Origin: Bdellovibrionales bacterium
GTDB lineage: Bacteria; Bdellovibrionota; Bdellovibrionia; Bdellovibrionales; UBA840
Direction: 5' to 3'
Length of the DNA: 10,225 nucleotides
Assembly (NCBI GenBank): GCA_020434605.1
Contig: JAGRAL010000032.1
Coordinates: 1 to 10,225, forward strand
Shown here: piece by piece, positions 6,593 to 10,225 of the stretch
Layout of the letters: each line of letters starts with the position of its first letter
Numbering within the stretch: the stretch's first letter is position 1
The notes under the pieces: generated by a model
Told to the model about the DNA's origin: nothing
The model's database searches: none
The model's input: only the letters and a program-made list of their open reading frames with translations
Program-made: the position numbers and the translations under genes

Positions 6593-9243
6593 TGATGGTT
6601 CAAGTTGTCGAAATTGAGACAATAAAAGATAAAAAAAATGCTTTGAAAAACTTCAAAGTGAACTCTGATATTTTACTTGTAGCCAGTCTTAATAATAAAA
6701 TTTTTTGGAGAAATTACTTTTTAGATAAGACAGATCTGTTGACAGATGAATCTGTACAAAGAGCGGGTGATTTTTGGCAAAAACTAATGCTGTATTTATC
6801 ACGCGACTATACATTAGTATCTCCTACATTTTTAAAAACGTATCTGTCTGAGTTTATTTCCGAGAAAAGCTTAAAGTTACAAAGCGATACTGTTTATAAG
6901 CTTCTTATAGATTTTCAAGATATTTTGTACTCTGAAGATTTGCATGAAATTTTCGACGATTGGATTTCAGAAAATGTATCAAAGGATGAGGCATGGCTGC
7001 AGCATCTTGATGATTTAAAGATGATCGTAAGCGTTTTAGAGGATAAAAGGTGGGTCACAAGAGATCTATTACCAGCTCTACTCTATAAATATAAAAATGA
7101 CATCGAATCGCATTTAAACAATAAAACCATTTACGTTTCTCTGGACTTCTCGTTATCTGTTGTTGAAGCAAAAATGTTATTAGCTCTAGCAGAATCCAAT
7201 CAGGTGATTATATTAATTCCTATCGTGCATCCTATAGAGAATTTTAAATGGGATTATCAGGTATACAAACCGCTTAGTGAAGACAGCTCTCTTTTAACCA
7301 AGCATAAAATTTTTAAAGAATTATTCTCTTCATCTAAAGCGGCGAGTATTTTGAGTCTTTCAAATAAAAATACAACATACACAGAGTTTGACACAGTGAT
7401 AGCTGAAACCATGAGTGTAATTGGAAAAATCCGCTCGCTATTACAGTCAGGGATAAGTAGTCATGATATAGTTATTTTGTCCCCTAATAAAGAACGCTAC
7501 ACTTTGGTGTTTGATACATTTATGCAAATTGAGGGACTGCACTCACAATCTACGCAAGACAGCAGTCTTTTAGGATTAAAATACCTACAGTATATTGTTT
7601 CAAAACTTAAATTACGACTAGACAAGGTTGAAACTGAAGACTTAGAAATGAGCGTGTTTCAGGATTCTCCTCAAACTCTTTACACTGATTTCTCCAAAAA
7701 CTTTACAAATATCTATCAGTCAGAGGGTTTAGAAGACTTAATAAAGACTACAGATATAAATGTTGAGTCCAAAATAAATGCGAATCAATTTTTAGATTGG
7801 TTTTTAGAAAGTAGTGATAAAATAGACGCAGCTCCATTTACCGGTATTTTAAACGATGCACCCTCTGACGTTAATTTACAATATACCTCATGGGTTTCAT
7901 ATTTAGAACAAGTTTTAGGGGCTAAATATTTAAGAAAAAGTACGATACATGATGGCGTTTTACAGGTTATGGACATTGTCGATGGGTCGCTACAAGAAAA
8001 TAAGCATGTGTTTATTATAGGTCTTAATGATAAAGATCTAAAACAAAAGCAAAACGCGTTTATAGACTCCAGTATGATTGAGAAAATTGCTACTGATATA
8101 GGTTTTGTATTTCCTTCTCATTTTTCACAAAGAAAAATGTTGGCAACTTTGCAGCTAATACGTGAGTCCAATACTGTGTATTTATCCTATGCAAAAAATG
8201 ATATTGGTACAAACTTATTAGAACCTAGCATCTTTCATTTTTTGCTAGAAAAAAATACCTCTAAACCTGAACCTTCATTTGTATCTAGTTTTTTAAGTGG
8301 AGTAGATAATCAAGATACTCAGATCCAGCATATGGAAGGAATAAACTACAAACTTAAAAACCTATCAGCAACACAGGTAGAGTCTTATGTAAAATGTCCC
8401 TTCATTTTTTATGCTAAAAATGTATTAAAATTGTCAGATACTAATATTTTAGATGTTGATATAGACCCGATGACGAACGGAAATATAATTCACTACGCTT
8501 TAGCGTTGTTAGTATCAGAGCCAAGTTGGCCTCATGTTTCTGAGGCACAGTTTTCGACAATTCTTGATCGAGCTATTTTAAAACATAAAGATAGTATCAA
8601 AGAATCAAACCTTGTTGAATCGTATAAAGAGAAGTCAAAAGAGTATTTAGACAAATTTATTAAGTTTGAGATTGATTGGCGCAGGCTGTACCCTAAAACA
8701 AAAACAGTGGGTATTGAGTATGAAATCAATGCTTACTTAGATAAAAATGGTTTTTTTCATAGGGAACCAGGTGACGGTCGTTTTGCTTTTAAGGCCAAGA
8801 TAGATAGGATAGATACGGATGGTGCTGGCAATTATTTGATTATGGATTATAAATTTAAAAAATCTGCTAATCATACAAATATAGGAAGTTGGTTTTCAAA
8901 AGGAAGTTTGCAGCTAGCTATGTACGCAATGCTTTTGGAAGATATTAAGGCTTTTGATGATCTCACTTCGGTGGTGGGCGGACTTTACTTTACAATGAAA
9001 CCACTACAAAGAGATAAGGGATTTTTGCTATCGGCCAACACAGGCTTGTACGAAGTTGAAAAAGGCAACCGCACGATTATCAGTGATGATAAAAAAAATG
9101 CTTATTATGAAGAGCTTCGTGAAAAAATAAAAACATCCATTGCTGGCATTGAAAAGAATCAATTTTTGCCTGATCCGCTTGATAAAAAAAACTGTGATAA
9201 TTGCGCTTGGAGGAACTCGTGTCGAGCCAGCCATTTAAACTAG
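6592..9243 (+). CDS. addB: AddB-like PD-(D/E)XK nuclease with iron-sulfur cysteines
   Basis: This is the probable B subunit of an AddAB (RexAB-like) helicase-nuclease that resects double-strand breaks for RecA-dependent repair. It has 883 residues, shorter than Bacillus AddB (about 1,160). The N-terminal two-thirds is helicase-like without a Walker A, as in RecC and some AddB proteins. The C-terminal third is a RecB-type nuclease: H634 in GNIIH, D738 in KIDRID, D752-Y-K754 in IMDYK, and Q774-x3-Y778. The AddB iron-sulfur cysteine set is complete: C602 in KCPF plus C868, C871 and C877 (CxxC-x5-C). The cysteines argue against RecC, which lacks a nuclease domain. The start is uncertain: ATG 6592, ATG 6595 and TTG 6577 are all in frame, with no strong ribosome site. 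It lies 35 bases after barrel C and overlaps the helicase gene by 25 bases. Confidence 0.88.
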   Translation: MMVQVVEIETIKDKKNALKNFKVNSDILLVASLNNKIFWRNYFLDKTDLLTDESVQRAGDFWQKLMLYLSRDYTLVSPTFLKTYLSEFISEKSLKLQSDTVYKLLIDFQDILYSEDLHEIFDDWISENVSKDEAWLQHLDDLKMIVSVLEDKRWVTRDLLPALLYKYKNDIESHLNNKTIYVSLDFSLSVVEAKMLLALAESNQVIILIPIVHPIENFKWDYQVYKPLSEDSSLLTKHKIFKELFSSSKAASILSLSNKNTTYTEFDTVIAETMSVIGKIRSLLQSGISSHDIVILSPNKERYTLVFDTFMQIEGLHSQSTQDSSLLGLKYLQYIVSKLKLRLDKVETEDLEMSVFQDSPQTLYTDFSKNFTNIYQSEGLEDLIKTTDINVESKINANQFLDWFLESSDKIDAAPFTGILNDAPSDVNLQYTSWVSYLEQVLGAKYLRKSTIHDGVLQVMDIVDGSLQENKHVFIIGLNDKDLKQKQNAFIDSSMIEKIATDIGFVFPSHFSQRKMLATLQLIRESNTVYLSYAKNDIGTNLLEPSIFHFLLEKNTSKPEPSFVSSFLSGVDNQDTQIQHMEGINYKLKNLSATQVESYVKCPFIFYAKNVLKLSDTNILDVDIDPMTNGNIIHYALALLVSEPSWPHVSEAQFSTILDRAILKHKDSIKESNLVESYKEKSKEYLDKFIKFEIDWRRLYPKTKTVGIEYEINAYLDKNGFFHREPGDGRFAFKAKIDRIDTDGAGNYLIMDYKFKKSANHTNIGSWFSKGSLQLAMYAMLLEDIKAFDDLTSVVGGLYFTMKPLQRDKGFLLSANTGLYEVEKGNRTIISDDKKNAYYEELREKIKTSIAGIEKNQFLPDPLDKKNCDNCAWRNSCRASHLN

Positions 9244-10225
9244 CTTCTAAGTTTGTTCAAGCAGGTGCAGGTGCGGGTAAAACTACAGCACTTTCAGAGC
9301 ACGTGTTTACTTCGTTGCAGGGATATTTTGAAACTCATAAAAAGTACCCCCATTTAGTGGTTTGTACGTTTACTGTGAAAGCGACGCAAGAACTTAGAGA
9401 AAAGCTGGTGCAGAAGGCTTACAAATCTAAAAATCAATATTTGGTAGAGGTCATTAAGGACCCATCCCACGTAAGTATCACCACTATTCACGGTCTATTG
9501 AATAATATCTTAAGAAAATATGCTCTAGAGTTTGGCTTGCAACCAGATTTTCAATTGCAAGATGAGTTAACAGAAGAAAGGTTTCGCCGTAAACTTACCA
9601 GGTCAATATTTATAGATAATAAGCAATCTCAAAAAATTTTAGAACAATTTAGTTTTCGTGAAATAAATGAAATTTTATATAAATTATTTTTAGTAAAATT
9701 AGATAACCCTAATCTTACAAGTGTTACAGATAGGGATATAACCGAGGCGTTTGAAAAAAAACGTGAAGAGCTTACTCAAAAAGCCTCCTATGTATTGAAT
9801 TACGTATCTCAAGTGCAAGCCTTTGATGAGTTTACTTCTTACCTCAAATCACTTACATCGAATGTTTCGCTAATTAAAGATGTTGAAGATATCAAGTTTC
9901 CTAGATTTAGTAAGAAGTTTGGTTTTGATGAAGAGGTTTGGAATGAAATCAAAGGATTTCGTGATAACTTAAAGTCCGAGTCTAATAAAGCCTACTGGGA
10001 TGAAGCTTTTTGGTCAGAAAATATCCAATTGTTTAAAGATATTGATAGCATTTTCAATACATATTTTGAAGCTATGCTTGAACGTAAGATAGTAAACTCA
10101 AAAATTTGCTTATCAGAAATTGAAGGGGTATCTAATTTTCTTCTAGAAAAATTTCCTGATATTGGCTCTAAGGTGCAGGAGCAAATTGATTATTGGTATA
10201 TTGATGAGTTTCAAGATACAAGTCC
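9219..10225 (+). CDS. addA: AddA/RecB-like UvrD-family helicase (N-terminal part; runs off right edge)
   Basis: This is a superfamily 1A DNA helicase, most likely the AddA partner of the upstream nuclease. The visible 335 residues carry, in order, Walker A GAGAGKT (16-22) with Q14 just before it, motif Ia TFTVKATQELREKL (50-63), motif Ic TTIHG (88-92), a long alpha-helical 1B-type insertion (about 100-315), and motif II YIDEFQDTS (327-335) with Walker B D329-E330. All residues for ATP hydrolysis seen so far are intact. The start is GTG 9219, fixed by a strong GGAGG (9209-9213) five bases upstream, inside the last codons of the nuclease gene. Motifs III-VI and any C-terminal nuclease domain lie outside the window, so AddA rather than a nuclease-free UvrD-like protein is inferred from the AddB-like neighbour. 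Confidence 0.93.
   Translation, partial: MSSQPFKLASKFVQAGAGAGKTTALSEHVFTSLQGYFETHKKYPHLVVCTFTVKATQELREKLVQKAYKSKNQYLVEVIKDPSHVSITTIHGLLNNILRKYALEFGLQPDFQLQDELTEERFRRKLTRSIFIDNKQSQKILEQFSFREINEILYKLFLVKLDNPNLTSVTDRDITEAFEKKREELTQKASYVLNYVSQVQAFDEFTSYLKSLTSNVSLIKDVEDIKFPRFSKKFGFDEEVWNEIKGFRDNLKSESNKAYWDEAFWSENIQLFKDIDSIFNTYFEAMLERKIVNSKICLSEIEGVSNFLLEKFPDIGSKVQEQIDYWYIDEFQDTS

Noticed and set aside
7785..9234. Three minus-strand frames inside the AddB-like gene (7785-7976, 8532-8729, 9028-9234)
   Set aside because: They are short shadows of a gene with catalytic and iron-sulfur motifs.
6592..10225. Anti-phage defence island built on a nuclease-helicase pair
   Set aside because: The motif order, the iron-sulfur cysteines and the B-before-A overlap match the housekeeping AddAB repair complex, and no defence-type partner or mobile-element gene is seen.

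Overview
The window is AT-rich, tightly packed Gram-negative DNA with nine protein genes and no gene-free stretch over about 160 bases. I see no tRNA, rRNA, CRISPR array, insertion sequence or phage gene. Three things suggest a Bdellovibrio/Bacteriovorax-like or other former-deltaproteobacterial lineage: a Ser/Thr kinase with the Ala-Ser-Gly-Gly-Met-Ala loop and HRDMSPQN catalytic loop common there, a cluster of FadL/PorV/TraF-like outer-membrane proteins, and a lipoprotein with a classical lipobox. This placement is inferred from composition and family types; nothing in the window proves it.

Layout from left to right. A Hanks-type Ser/Thr kinase lies on the minus strand (complement 1-877) and runs off the left edge. 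Divergent from it is coaE (1006-1596), the last enzyme of coenzyme A synthesis. coaE meets, tail to tail with a 1-base gap, a small secreted probable beta-barrel gene on the minus strand (1598-2200). Next come three related outer-membrane barrel genes: A (2264-3391, plus), B (3388-4476, minus) and C (5429-6556, plus). A and B converge so tightly that their stop codons lie on the same TTAA. A cysteine-rich lipoprotein gene (4635-5438) precedes C and overlaps it by 10 bases.

Downstream on the plus strand are an AddB-like PD-(D/E)XK nuclease with four iron-sulfur cysteines (6592-9243) and the start of an AddA/UvrD-type helicase (9219 to the right edge), overlapping by 25 bases. They should form a RecBCD-type double-strand-break resection complex. 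The spacing from 4635 to the right edge (-10, +35, -25 bases) suggests one transcription unit joining envelope genes to recombination genes, though a second promoter inside gene C cannot be excluded.

The least explained part is 2264-6556. The three barrels share an N-terminal (L/M)GMG(G/N)A block and a C-terminal E(D/E)xG-x6-EDRR(Y/F) block, and one is coupled to a lipoprotein with ten cysteines besides its lipobox cysteine. This may be an envelope assembly, but its function cannot be read from the sequence.
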